The notes beneath the pieces were generated by a model. It was not told the DNA's origin and searched no databases. It worked only from the letters and a program-made list of their open reading frames with translations. Of a stretch of DNA of 64,000 nucleotides, positions 20,545 to 32,552 are shown piece by piece (position 1 is the stretch's first letter; every line of letters starts with the position of its first letter). The translations under genes were made by a program, and so were the position numbers. The DNA comes from Aotearoamyces nothofagi (lineage: Eukaryota > Ascomycota > Leotiomycetes > Leotiales > Tympanidaceae), in the NCBI GenBank assembly GCA_015345905.1, contig JADDTR010000018.1, positions 361-64,360 on the forward strand, given 5' to 3'.

Positions 20545-23500
20545 TCAAATAGAGTCGGTCAGAATCTCTGCTTCCAGCGGCTCTTCATCCACAGGTGCTC
20601 TCTCAATAGTGGCGGGAGGCTCTGCGGCGGAAATGGTGTCAGCCGCTGCCATAGCATCAGCTTGTGTCATCCCATTTTGCCGTTCCCAGACCTCTCTCCG
20701 TATTCTTTCATCTTTGGCTTTTCTAGCCCTCTCAACCTCTTCAAACCCTCCAGCTTTCTTTAATTTCCCTTCTTCTACAAAATTACCCAACTCCTTCTGG
20801 AATTCCCCACCTTTTCTGCCCTCTAACTCTTTCTGACGCAATTTTTCAGCGCGTTCGATAGCTTCTAAACGGTTCTCATGGTTCGGCTGTAATGCGCGGA
20901 CTTCGTCCAGGACCCCTTCTTTTACAGTGGATGGGTCGGCTACCGTAACGTGATTTAAACCCCTCGAAAGTGCTCGTCCAGCTGTCGTTCCGCCAGGGGC
21001 ATCTTTCATCTGTTCTTTTGTCGCTTGCTCCACTAACGCGAATGTCTGCGTAGCTTTCTCCAAATCATCCTGCAAATCTGCAGCTAAGTCTTCCTGCATC
21101 GTCATCTCTTCACGATCATTACAGACAGTCTCTAGCTCCTTCTCCCATATTTTTGTCCAAATCGGCCGTTCGCGCTTAAGAAACTCTTGCATCTTCTTGA
21201 GCTCCATTGTGGCGACGGAAATATCTTTTGCAACGTTTTCGAGCTGGCGGGGAAGAGGTCTCACACCCCGCAGTACAACATCTTTCCGGAGGTCTTCGAC
21301 AATATCTTGTAGGTCATCAACTCGCCCAACAAGCTTGTCTGAATCCTCATTCAAGGACTTTTTGCCTAAATTGACATATGATCGCCCAGCATCGCCCTTG
21401 AGGTCTGGGATAGCAGCTTTCAATGCAGCACTTTTGACAGAACCCGCCTTTGTTCTAATAGTCGACATCGAGCTTTCTATGTCAGACTGGAAGCTTGAAT
21501 ACGTCTGCCGAAGAACTGCTAAATCTCGACGCAAACTTTGTATCTCATTCAATTGAGTTACACCATTGACTTTATTCGAGCTTAGAACTGTACCATTGAC
21601 TCGTCCAGTCTCAACTAGAGATATTCTGGACGGTGTAGGCGCAGCGGCAAGTCGTGCCATTTCTTTAGCAGTATCCTGTTGACGGTCAGATACTCTTTGA
21701 ATCGTAATTTTCTGATCGTCAACTGCTGTCCTGACGCCTTCCACGATCCGCTTTAGACTACCTATGCCTTCGTCGATGTGCCGCTTGACTTCATCAAGGA
21801 CTTCCACGTTCAAGACGAGAACGGAGCGATCTTTAATGTCATTTAAATCTTCAAGTTCATGGCGGACACCAGAGATTGGATCTTGTATGTATATTTCGGG
21901 GAGATCGACACCATTATTATGGGTATTCCATGCAAATTTCTCAATAAACGCAAGTTGCAGCCTTGCAATTGACAGATCTTCGTAGCCATCAGCTAAGACG
22001 AACTTCTTTATCTTTGTTTTGTATTGCAGGAAGAGAGTTAATTCTTTTCCGGGCTGTGGAGATTGATCAGACATAAATCGGCTATCTTGTGCAGAAGATA
22101 CTCTCGACTCGTTATGGGGTGGGGTTTGTGGGGCTTGTGGAGGTTGTGATAGGTCATATTGTGTGATTTTATCTTTCTCGAGATCCTCTCCTGCTGGAAC
22201 AGGCAATGCATCAGTCGGTGGTCCATTTAATATTGCACTTGGAGGCCTATGAATATCATGGACCGACTTCCTAAGTTTGTCTTCCGGTGTCTTAACTGTG
22301 GGACTATCTTGAGGAGCGGCTTCGTCGGGGGGTTCAAGAACCGGAGGCTGCTCGGTACTTTCTTCAGATATTCGACTTGGAACACGATTCGGGGAATCGT
22401 CACTAAGGATAGGATTGGCAGACTTTTGCCTGTTATGAATGCTTGGCCCTCGACCGCGGACTGCATTCATTGATTCGCGCAGATCACGTCCTCGGTTTGG
22501 TATTGGAGAATTCTGTGTTGGTGGTAACATGGGCAACCCTGGTGATGAACCCAGGTGTTTCGAGATTTGGTACTGTGAATATCGTCTTGATGCTCGTCTC
22601 TCCAGGTCTCCACCCCTTTGCAAGGCCATGAGAGCATTTTGCTTAGGAGGTGGGGGAGGTGGTGGGAAAGCATCCATGCTGAGCTCACCAGACCCAGGTC
22701 GAGCTGGCATTGCTGATTCATCCCCAGGATATGGTGGTAGCACAGGCATGTTTTGCATTGTCGTGCTCGAAAGTGAAGATTGCTCGGATGATACTGACCC
22801 TCGGGATTGGTCTCGAGCAGGTAGACCCTTTCGATTTGGTGAATTCCCACTTGCAATTGAAGATGTTCTCGGCGGTAGTCCTGCATTATCTGGCATGGAT
22901 TGCATAGAGTTTTCCCGACTATCCATGCCACCATCTGGCCGATACTTCTCAGTGATTCCCTCATTTAACAGTGTTGTCAAGCCAGTGTTTCCACTCCCGA
23001 TACTACTGGTGCTGTTGTTTCGCGGTAATTGCCCATCTCCACTCTGAGAACCACCGTCTCTGGATTGCTTTTGTCGAAGCTTTTGTTGCTTGCGTTTTAG
23101 TCCATGCAATAAAGTTATAATAATATCCCGGATCCGTGGAAGATACTTGTCTAGGCTCTCTACGCTGGCTTCCTGGCTTAGGGTAGATTCGAGAATGTGT
23201 CGTAATAGCTCTGGGACATTGCCAAGATCAGACGTGTCAACATTGATCGCGGCAAAAGCCCTGCATGCAATATTGAACTCATATCCTAGCCTGACGTATA
23301 CATCTGAGACCTGAGCGTCCGTAGCTTGATGTCGTGACCATTGTGTAAGCGTCTCAAGGAGCTGCTTAGTGGCGACTAAAAGATGCGTAACACTCTTCTC
23401 AATCTGTGATAAAGGCTGGCCCGGGTGACTGGCTTGAGAGAGCCCGCTTCCCTGTAAGAGGAGATCAGTATCAAAGTCGACAATATCAGAGCCAGAGCCA

Positions 23501-23698
23501 GCGCCGCAGAGCTAAGCTTACATTTTGCCTTCTACTACCGCCACCTGCTTGTGAGGACTTTCCGGACGATGTAGAAGCCCTCGGCTGAGGAACCCCAGCT
23601 GGCGATATTGATCGTACTGGAATATTAGGGGGCGGACCCGGATCTGCAGCTGGCGACCTCCTCTGTATGGATCTCTGCGCGGGCGTTGGGGCCTGCAT
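20545..23698 (-). CDS. bud6: Bud6/Aip3 actin-interacting polarity protein
   Basis: Two exons: 23698-23522 and 23451-20545, 1027 aa, with a 70-nt intron. Bud6 binds actin monomers and formins and nucleates actin cables at sites of polarised growth (hyphal tips and septa). The N-terminal Bud6 region (about residues 60-175: GYEFNIACRAFAAIN, LLRHILESTLSQEASVESLDKYLPR) precedes a long disordered Pro/Ser-rich middle. The AIP3 domain starts near residue 535 with the KELTLFLQYKTKIKKF segment and continues through YIQDPISGVRHELEDLNDIK and coiled coil to about residue 980. The length and order match filamentous-fungal Bud6. It is divergent from the ataxin-2 gene. Confidence 0.93.
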
Positions 23699-24992
23699 CT
23701 CGACGCCTCTTGGCCGGCTTTCGTATCTCGCTGAGACTCAATATACCATGCTCAAAGATAGTGAATGTCGTTATGTACACTAAATATCACGGTCTCGTCC
23801 AAATCGTCGTCGATGCTGTGGAGTTCTAACGAGACGGTGTCGGTTGCGTTTACGAGGATGTGTGATTTAGCGGCCGTCGCTTCGAGGCTGAAGAAGGACT
23901 GGGGAATGAGCAGGCATGAGATCACGAGATCACAATTAATTCGAGAAAGACGGTGCAACAGCGCATGGATGCCTTGCTGCAACTTTCCGTAGCTCTCTTT
24001 GAAACTCAACCCTCGTTCTACGCACTTAAATCTAGAAAAATGGCAAGTTGTTGTTAGAGCACATTTGTATACGCCTCAGCCTTTTGGGAGGATATCTGCT
24101 CTGCATTCCTTACAAGCTCTATTTAGGCTTTCGGCGAATAATAAGCACGGTAGAGTGGAAGTCACAATCAATCACGATTGACAGAAGTACCCAAAGGTCT
24201 GCTTGTCCATGTAGGATGTGATGGTACCAGAGAGACTCCACATTCCTGCTCCAGCAAACGAACGGCATGAACGGTGCTGGGTGAAGTAATCCAATTTTTA
24301 AAAAATAAATTAAAATAAAGGAGGGTTAAAGCTCTATCATCCTCATATTCGCAAACTCTTCATTTGCTTTGAAAGCATACGACAGACTTTAGATCCTCTA
24401 AAATCTTTATTCTCGCTGTAATCAAACCCACAGACTGCGTCTGTCCTCGGCCATAATATTATTGCTGTTGGCCCTGAACGGTGGTCCCCTCATGCTGTCC
24501 GGCTCATCTGCTTCCTAACCGGGGTGCAAGGATAGCTTAGCAAAGAGGCGTTGCACCATTTCTATACATGCGCCAACATCGAACAGCAAAGGCTCTTTTA
24601 CGTACAGGTGCATCCCCAGCAGCCGCTGCCGCACCCGCTGCTGACCACCCCAGAGCACCAAATAAACCCTTCGCACACGAATTCGAATGCATACCGTTTC
24701 CATAGACCTCGCCATTATTCCCGTATCCAGTGGTGCCAGTCCACCCACTAAGGACGGGTGCTCTAAGCATTAGCACTTGCACGGGTACGGACAACATTCC
24801 TCTAAATTTCCTCCACCCTTCCAACCCTTACCTTACCTTAACGTATACCTCTACCACATCGACTGCTGCGAGGTTGAAAAGCTGAGGCTGTGCGCAAAGG
24901 TAGAAGGCGCACGAGCAGTTGTTGTAATTGTTGTTGCACCTGATTGTTTCATCTTGTTCTTTTTTACGTGAGGCACACACGAGTCGCTAGAA
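23699..24992. other. Divergent intergenic region between bud6 and ataxin-2
   Basis: About 1.3 kb containing two promoters. An 85-codon minus-strand frame (23752-24009, starting MSFKESYGKLQQGI) is open upstream of bud6 but no family is recognised. The rest is unstructured by eye. Confidence 0.5.
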
Positions 24993-27900
24993 ATGGCCGC
25001 TCCAGCCACTCGGGCGATCCAATCGACAACTGCAATCCCAAGCGGATCAACCTCAACGACCAACCTCACTTCAGACAACGCAACTGCGAAGTCGACCTAC
25101 AGCAGTAAGCTGGCTAATGCAAAGGGGAAGCAGTCAGAGAACACGGTAGCTAGCCCTCAGAGGTGAGATCCCCCATTTTCATACCAGATCCTTTTGAACA
25201 CCTTTGTGACATTTGAGCTTCGAGCTTCAAGCTTCGAGCTTCGAGCTTCGAGCCTCATTCCTCAGAAACCATCGCAAAAGAGGCGAGCTCAATTCTGCCC
25301 TTCGCAATGCATCTATACTGACAACTGGCGTCAATCGTTAATAGACAACCACCGACACAGAAAGCTTGGGGTCCCGGCCTAAATCCAGCCACCCAACGCC
25401 CTAATTCTGCCCAACGAAACGGTACGATTATTCAGACCCAGGGTGCCGTGACAGAGGGCGCTGTGACAGGAAGCTCTGCTCTACTCCGAGAGGTGAATAC
25501 TTTCTATAACTATGCTGTTCATGAACGACACAAACGTGGTGTCGTTCGGTAATCCTTTCGTGCAGCTCGTAACCTTTCAGGCAATGTTACCGCTGCGCAA
25601 TGCGGCCTTCCTCTATTTTCGATTTGCAGATAACCGACTACATACTAACACAATTGTGCGTTAGGGATTGAAAGTCAAACTCACTTTAGATACCGGAGCG
25701 GAATTCGAAGGCACTTTTACCTCTGCTTCGGACACGACCTACCATCTAAGTATGGTGCAGCAGAAGAAGGGGCCAGGTCCAACAAACATATCGAACGGTG
25801 CCACGAGATCCAGTCAGGAGCAGACCAATATGTCGTTTCCCAGAAAAGAGGTCACAGATATACATGTAACTAGTGCAGCTTTACCTCTTCGAGAGGTACG
25901 ACAACAAAATGGTAAGTTTCGATTTCTACTTTCGCATCTCCTAGCTAACAATTAAAGGCAACCCTTCAGTTTTCCGTACCGATAGTGCTATCTCTGGCAA
26001 TAAGCTTCAAGGAGAGCGAACCTTGAAGAGATGGGTTCCTGATGAGAGCATACAGACAGATTCGTCCTTGGAATCTAACCGAAATAAGGTATCTGGAGTT
26101 GGTTGGGACCAATTTGCTGAAAACGAGCGCCTCTTTGGCCTTAAAAGTGACTACGACGAGACGATCTATACTACTGCGATCGACAAGAATCATCCAGAAT
26201 ATCTGAAGCGATATGCAGAAGCTGACAGGAAGGCAAGAGAGATCGAAGGCAGTGTTGCAAATAACCGTCATGTTGCTGAGGAACGTATCGCTGACAACGT
26301 CACCGTTGACGATAGTGGTCTTGATGAAGAAGACAAGTAAGTCCAAAATCATAAAGACGCGGCCTTCTGTTAACACAAGTACAGATACAGTGGAGTTCAA
26401 AGGCAAGATTTCCCTCCTTTGACGTCCAGCGGTCGACCGGACAAATATACGCCTCCTGCACGGCGCGCACCTGCGGGACAAGCAACCGTCAGTGGTGCGC
26501 CTGTCGATCCTGCTATTATATCGTCGCAACTGGCGCGTCCCGAAAAGACAACCGACACACCTAAGTTTACCCAGCTCTCTAAGGTGTCTAAACCGGAGGT
26601 TACGACCCCACCGACAACTACCGAATCTAGCTTCACTGCCACACCTGAGCCAAAGGCAACACCATCCAACACATCTACTTCTGCAAGCCGAACTGCTTCC
26701 CCGCAAGCTATACCTGCCGGTACGCCGAACGCTACTGCAACAGTAGAGCGCGACGTTGTTAGCGCATTTAGGAACTTTGCGGCTCAGCAGAGAACCACCG
26801 CAGATAAACTGCGTTCTACTAAGGCAAGAGCTGATAAGGAATCCAAATTAAGTGAACTGAAGAAATTTTCAACCGAGTTCAAACTTACTTCACCTCTTCC
26901 GAATGATTTGGTAGCTATCATCGCAAAGGATCCTGTAAAGCAACTCAAGATACAGGAGATTGCTAGACGAAATGCGGAACAAGGCCTCGCCAAAGCTAAA
27001 GCAAGCTCTTCTGGGACTACTAGTCCAGCTGCAACTCCATCGGACTCAAAGACCGGACAGCGCCCTTCAGCTGCTCACGGGACGACGTCCACCTCTGGAG
27101 TTCCCAGCCGACAGAACCCGGCCCGCACAGGCATTCCTCCTCAAGGCCCATATAATTCACAGTCTTTTAGACCCGATCGATCAATGCAATCACAGCCCGT
27201 TCCAAACCAACAGGGTCGCGCTATGCCCCCTCTTTCAACAAGGTTAAGACATATTGAACAATCTAAGAATGGTCACATTATTCCAGGAGCAACTGGCTCT
27301 GAAGCACGTCAACCTCCGACTGGACCTGCGAACAGTGTTGACACAAGCTTTTCACGTCGCTCGAGTGGTGCTGTTAACATTATAGCTGCCAAGTTGAACC
27401 CCAACAGCCACGAGTTCAAGCCCAACCCTTTCGCTGCAACCTTTAGTCCTAATGGAAATCCAAGCACTGGGTCAAGCCCTCGTTCGAATTCGACTTCCAC
27501 ATCGAATCAGGTAATACCTTCAGCTTCTGCATCTCTTCTCCGCCGAAAGCCAGGCCAAGGATCCGCAAAACCTAAACTTGATATTATCGAGAATGCTACA
27601 AAAACCAAGCCACCAAACGGTAAAGACTGGAATCTTAATGGGGGGATTAGGCCAGCATTTGACACCCCACCAACATGGAGGCAGATTCGAGACGATGAAC
27701 CTGAAGAATCAACAATGCACCTAACTTATGTTCAAATCCTCAAGAACGCTTCCTTTTCAAATCAAACTCTGTCACCACCGCAGCCGTCACATGTTCATCC
27801 ACAGGTTCCCCATCAGCACCAACTGCCATTCCATCTACAGCAGGGCGCGTCTCAGAGACAGTCTCCTCGGCAACCTCCGCTCCATATGCACAACAACCAA

Positions 27901-28708
27901 CATAACGGTGGTCCGCATGTTCCATATAACGGCTCTGATGATCATCGAATGATGCCATCCCACTCTGCTCAGTCTTACGCATCTCCTCGTCTACAGCAAG
28001 TCAATATAGCTTATCCCTCACCAATGGGGCAGTCCCCACAACTTGCATTCAACCAACCGGGAATTCAATATCCAATAGGGCCTGGTGGCCCACAAATGGC
28101 GCAGTACCGGTCATACTCTGCTAATCATCAGTTTGTTCCGCCACAGCCATCTCATATGGGTGGACCGGTAATGATGCAAGGTCCAGGAAATGCATTCATG
28201 GGAGGCCCAGGCATGCTATCTCCAGGTCCACAAATGGTCTTCCCTGTAGGACAGCCTCCATTTATTCCTCAAGTGAATGGCCCCCCGCCATCTATGGCCG
28301 GGTCGAATGGTTATCCCAGCCCTGGCCGTGGCGCGCCCATGATGATGACTCAGGGGTCGCAACAAGGTCAACAGGTCTATGGTATGAGCCCTAGTATGCC
28401 ATATGGGCAGCCGATATACGCTCAGCAACAGCCTGGTCAGAGTAAGTTCAGCAATCTATCCTCATCGGAATTTGGCTTACAAGTTTATAGTGCCGAACAT
28501 GCGAGCGTATCCAAACCAGGGCCAGCAACATTTTGGAACCAGCCCTCAACTGCATCAATTTGGCCAACCTCATCGAGGTGCACCAAGCGGTAGCTATAAT
28601 ACGAACTATCAGCAGCAGCAGCATGGCTCCCGCCCGCCTGTCCAGCCAGCTCAGGTACCTAGCGGTCCTCAAGGACGACCAGCCGAGGGAAGTGAGGAAG
28701 CTAAGTGA
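24993..28708 (+). CDS. Ataxin-2 / Pbp1 homolog
   Basis: Six exons proposed: 24993-25162, 25345-25492, 25665-25911, 25958-26336, 26385-28441 and 28491-28708, 1072 aa. Ataxin-2 proteins bind poly(A)-binding protein and promote stress-granule formation and mRNA stability. Domains in order: an N-terminal segment with KAWGPGLNPATQRPN, an LSm-like fold (LKVKLTLDTGAEFEGTFTSA), and the LsmAD domain (GWDQFAENERLFGLKSDYDE, then YTTAIDKNHPEY). The PABP-binding PAM2-type motif LNPNSHEFKPNPFAATF follows in the disordered Pro/Gln-rich C-terminus. Exons 1-3 are less certain: the first LSm helix is not obvious, and the 172-nt second intron may hide a small exon. Intron 1 (182 nt) contains a CTTCGAG tandem repeat. 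Confidence 0.88.
25214..25253. repeat. Heptamer GCTTCGA repeat inside ataxin-2 intron 1
   Basis: About six copies of a 7-bp unit, with one CTTCAAG variant. Confidence 0.85.
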
Positions 28709-28884
28709 GCATCTCTTCGGGATGCTTAGGCGGACCACTTATACGCGCGGCGTCCGGCACTCTGGCAAATCCTGCCATTGAATACGGACAAAATTATATT
28801 GCGATATCCTCACATCAATCATCATTGCATTAGCTTATCCGCGCTAAGCCCTATATAAAATACTTAAATCATCCTCCGTTAGCG

Positions 28885-29210
28885 ATGGCGTTTAGGAGGG
28901 AAAATCTTCTCAGAGCTGCGCAGCTAGCTGTCAAGGCTTACCAGCCTAAGAAGGATAGATCGACAAGTATGTGCTTTTACTTAAAGATTTACACTTCAGA
29001 CTCTGCAACGGGAATTGGACACTTGTGCTCCGACTGTACCAATGAAGGGTGGGGTGGGTGAGGGCATAGTTTTGGTGATGTGCTTTATGAAGAAGCATTA
29101 GGCAAGAATTATAGTGACAGACATGACAAATACTAATTACATTTGTTATCATTTCTGTGCCCTCTATAGTGTGCTTGCGTCTATTTCTAGACTTTAATGG
29201 GTATGTCTGA
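28885..29210 (+). CDS. Possible tiny two-exon gene (40 aa)
   Basis: Exons 28885-28966 and 29170-29210 with a 203-nt intron (GTATGT donor, CTATAG acceptor) give a 40-aa frame starting MAFRRENLLRAAQLAVKAYQ. The N-terminus is basic and amphipathic, of the kind seen in small mitochondrial proteins. Summed length is a multiple of three. No family is recognised. The second exon is short and could be chance, so this is a weak call. It fills the gap between ataxin-2 and the atl1-type gene. Confidence 0.3.
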
Positions 29211-29275
29211 TTAGTTCTGTCTAGACTGTAGTATGATCTCGGTTGATCTGATATGATCTCCCTCAGTATTGCCAG

Positions 29276-29867
29276 CTACTCATTGTCATCATCACTTTCT
29301 ATGCTAATACCTGCCGCCTCATCACTGGGAAGCTGCCTTGGAAACCAGCCGTATTCATTTAAATCTACCATTAACTCGCCCATGTCCCCCGTGCTAACCA
29401 GCACACCCTCTTGCCTCAAAGCGGTCGCCTGGTTCGCTGCACCAGATGGATGACCCCTTTGAAATTGTTAGAAACAAGTACCGTTCCTTGCTACTATTAG
29501 GTTTATGAATAAAAATAAACAGAAAACGTAAATCGACGAACGAAAGGAACCGACCGTAGTGAGATGACGCCTTTGGCATTAATGACTCGCTGCCAGGGCA
29601 CATTTGCATTGTTGAATCGCGATGTCGGATCAGGTGGTAGGTGCTTAAGACACACGCCAACTTGACGGGGCCGTTGGGCTATTTTCACATCAGATGTCAG
29701 GACATGTAAATTGGACAGTGGCTCTGGGTTGTTGATCAGGGGGGTTTCTCACGGGTGCCAATTAGTTTCGCAATATGGCCATAACTTGTCACTTTCCCAG
29801 GCGGTATTTCTTGAATAGCAGAGTAGACGGCATAGAAAAAGGCAGAGGCTTCATCTGTACGTGGCAT
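29276..29867 (-). CDS. Alkyltransferase-like DNA repair protein (Atl1 type)
   Basis: Three exons: 29867-29753, 29678-29555 and 29456-29276, 139 aa. ATL proteins bind O6-alkylguanine in DNA without repairing it themselves and hand the lesion to nucleotide excision repair. The opening FYAVYSAIQEIPPGKVTSYG matches the MGMT DNA-binding domain, followed by IAKLIGTPQRPRQVG. The active-site region reads VPWQRVINAKGVIS: Trp replaces the alkyl-accepting Cys of the PCHR motif, the hallmark of ATLs. The end matches the family (EGVLVSTGDMGEL, NEYGWFP) plus an acidic tail. The second intron uses a weak GTCGGT donor, the least certain part of the model. Confidence 0.88.
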
Positions 29868-30578
29868 CCTGGGCTGTGGGGCTTCTAAAGACGCTCCAGA
29901 GACGTTCCAGAGAAGAACTACTAGAGAGAGAGAGATCGAGTCGTGATGGAGAAGGCTGGAGGGCGTGGCTCATGCCTCGGTTTAAAGGCACAGATATCGG
30001 TCGTCGACGAATCACGATGGCGGGATCACTCGGCCTCTTCTGTACGGAAGACTACCGTACATTCCTCAGCACAATGGCCTTGTTTAACGGGCAAAGAGCT
30101 GGCGCAACCTGATATCTATCGACGGTTCCCTGGTTCTGCCAGCTCATCTATCACACATCGTAAAAAGAACATGCAAACATGGGTCTCCCAAGGAGCAGAG
30201 CTCGTTCTCGTAAGTCGTGACATGTCCCGCCACCGCATTTCTTTCCCGCGACCTATCTTAAGCCTGATTCCTGAATTTGATTCACTCTGACCCACCAGCC
30301 ATCGGCATATATTATCAGAGTTAGGACATGATACTTTTTACCTTAATTTCTGTTACTGATATATTCTGAATGATTAACATCTCGAACCGTGTGTTGTCTT
30401 TTATTTAAAGTTTTTGTCGCATCTTAAATGCAACACACATATACCGCCAGTCTGCACGCTGACGTAGACGAGGCTGACAACTCACTCCGTCCAATTGCTT
30501 ACAACGGTTTAAGAAATCAAGCATCCAGCGTCGTCAATCTTTTGCCTATCTTCACCACAGCACATACCGAGCAGCGAG
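29868..30578. other. Divergent intergenic region
   Basis: About 710 bp between the atl1-type gene (leftward) and the Cys-rich surface protein (rightward). Plus-strand frames starting at 29861 and 29943 overlap but have no recognisable content. The last 150 bp or so is a CT/AC-rich leader before the ATG at 30579. Confidence 0.5.
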
Positions 30579-32187
30579 ATGCGATTATCATCTAGGTTAC
30601 TCGCCCTCCCGACTTCTCTGCTTCTCTTCCTTGCCTCAATTCCTGCAGTGCATGCCACAGATGAGAGCCAAGCCGACCTGCAATGGCCTTACAGCCTTCC
30701 TCCGCACGTTAAATACTGGCCGGAAGATGGGCCGAATAGACGCCGTGCCCTCGAATCTACACATCGGCATATCCTCGCAGGCCATCCTCCAATAGGGATT
30801 AAGAAGATGAGCGAGGATGAGGGAGAGATGTTCTTTCCAGAGTATTGGGCGTTTGAGGAGCAAGATGCCGAGGCCAGAACCATCAGCGAGAGGTGGTTAG
30901 ACGCGGATGTAGCAGCATCACTGCGGAGAAGCTTCGAGGATGGATATGCACTATTACTAGATACATCTACATCTGCCGACATACCTTTTGAGCCTGCGTT
31001 TGCAGTCCATTCCGAGGGAAGATACTTTGACCGTCGAGATCTGCCAGCGAGCGATGTAATATATTCTACTTCTGGGCTGGATTTATTGATAAAGAGAGGA
31101 TTCCAATGTCCTACGGGTACGGATAGTTGCTCGGATATCTCCCAGCCAAATTACTGTTGTGGAACAGGGTATACCTGCTACAATATTACAGGCACTGACC
31201 CGGTTGGTCCTGTTGGATGTTGTCCAAGTGGAAGTAGCTGTGTCGGAGACCCAACTTCCTGTGCGCCGGAAAATACCCAGTGTCCCTTGCCAGGAGGAGG
31301 ATGCTGCATACCTGGCTACGTCTGCGCCGATGGTGGATGTAAGCTATCTTCACTCTCAACATGAATTTCTGCTAACGCTCTCAGGCGTCAGTAACGTCAT
31401 TGTTACTGTGATAACAACAGTGACACAAGTGACTTCTTCTTCTTCGACCAGTGTGGTCGCTATAACCTCAACACTCATAAGCACTCTCACACCATCAACA
31501 ACCACGAGCACGAGCACGAGTACGAGCACGAGCACATCATCGGCTACAGCAACGTACACCGGCATACAAACTACCCTTTCTTGTGGTACGGGTTACATTG
31601 CCTGCCCTGTCAACATGGGCGGCGGTTGTTGCGTCTCTAATGCAATATGTACCACAGGCGGCCTCTGCCCCTGCTCATCTGGCTCAACTTGTAGTTCACC
31701 TAGCACGGCCTCTGTAGCTGTACTGGGTACCAGCGTCAGTGATGCTTCTACATCAGGTACAGTCACAGCTGATTCGTGTCCGACGGGCTTCTACGCATGT
31801 TCGGCATACTACCCAGCGGGGCCATGTTGCCGCATAGGACGAGATTGCGCGACTACAGATTGTCCCGGACAGGTTACCTCATCAACGACGATTGTAAGTT
31901 CTGGAGAAACGATCGTGGTTCCTCTAGTAGCAAGCGCAACGACGACAGCAAGCGGTAGCTGTCCGAGTGCTTGGTCTTCTTGTACCGGAGCAAGTGTTGG
32001 AGGCGGTTGCTGCCCAAGTGGATGGAATTGTGGGGCGGAGAGCTGTACGTCTGCTGGATCCAGCGCAACGCAGACAGTTGCTAAGGAAGGTACGGCGGTT
32101 GGCAATGATGCATATACGACGAGGTCTAGTAACGTGGTGCTCATGTTGGAGATTATAACAGTTTTGAGCTTTTTAATAATGATTTAG
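30579..32187 (+). CDS. Secreted Cys-rich protein, probably GPI-anchored
   Basis: Two exons: 30579-31338 and 31385-32187, 520 aa, with a 46-nt intron. A signal peptide (residues 1-26, LLLFLASIPAVHA) leads to a region of about 130 residues of unknown fold. Three or more small Cys clusters follow (QPNYCCGTGYTCYN, GCCPSGSSC, GGGCCIPGYVCADGGC). After a Ser/Thr-rich linker further clusters appear (GGGCCVSNAIC, AGPCCRIGRDC, GGGCCPSGWNCG). The C-terminus ends in a hydrophobic segment (VVLMLEIITVLSFLIMI), typical of GPI attachment. It is likely a cell-wall or surface protein. The CC-PSG-x-C repeats recall fungal Cys-rich wall proteins, but no function is assigned. Confidence 0.85.
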
Positions 32188-32552
32188 CTCTTTCTTTAGC
32201 ATTAAATATCAAACTTTTGACATAGTCTATGTGCATCAACAGTACCATTCTATCGCCGTTGTAGCTAAGCCGTCTAGGTCGTAGATGAGATTATCGAAGG
32301 AGTTGTTAAACATCTCCTTCCACGGCTCGATGCTCTTATGACGAGAAATCCAAAAAGCACAAGGGTATACCGTATTGCATATAAATTACAGTTAAAAAAG
32401 GAGGCGGGGGAGCACAGAAAGAAGCTAGCAAATAATGTATCAATTCTCTGCCAAAAGGCAATGGCCTCCAAGAGGACGCCGGATGGAACATGGTTATAAA
32501 ATACAGTGCTCATTTAATTCAAGCTTTCCGTGGAGCTGGAGTTCCGCATATC
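32188..32552. other. Convergent intergenic region
   Basis: 365 bp between the surface protein and rud3, which converge. Both terminators must lie here. No other feature is seen. Confidence 0.5.

Noticed and set aside
22439-23047. 202-codon plus-strand frame
   Set aside because: Antisense to the disordered middle of bud6, with no independent support.
23752-24009. 85-codon minus-strand frame upstream of bud6
   Set aside because: Composition is protein-like, but no homology, splice sites or promoter context could be seen. Left as a possibility in the intergenic note.
29861-30290. Plus-strand frames of 83 and 115 codons
   Set aside because: Antisense to the start of the atl1-type gene and its promoter, with no homology.
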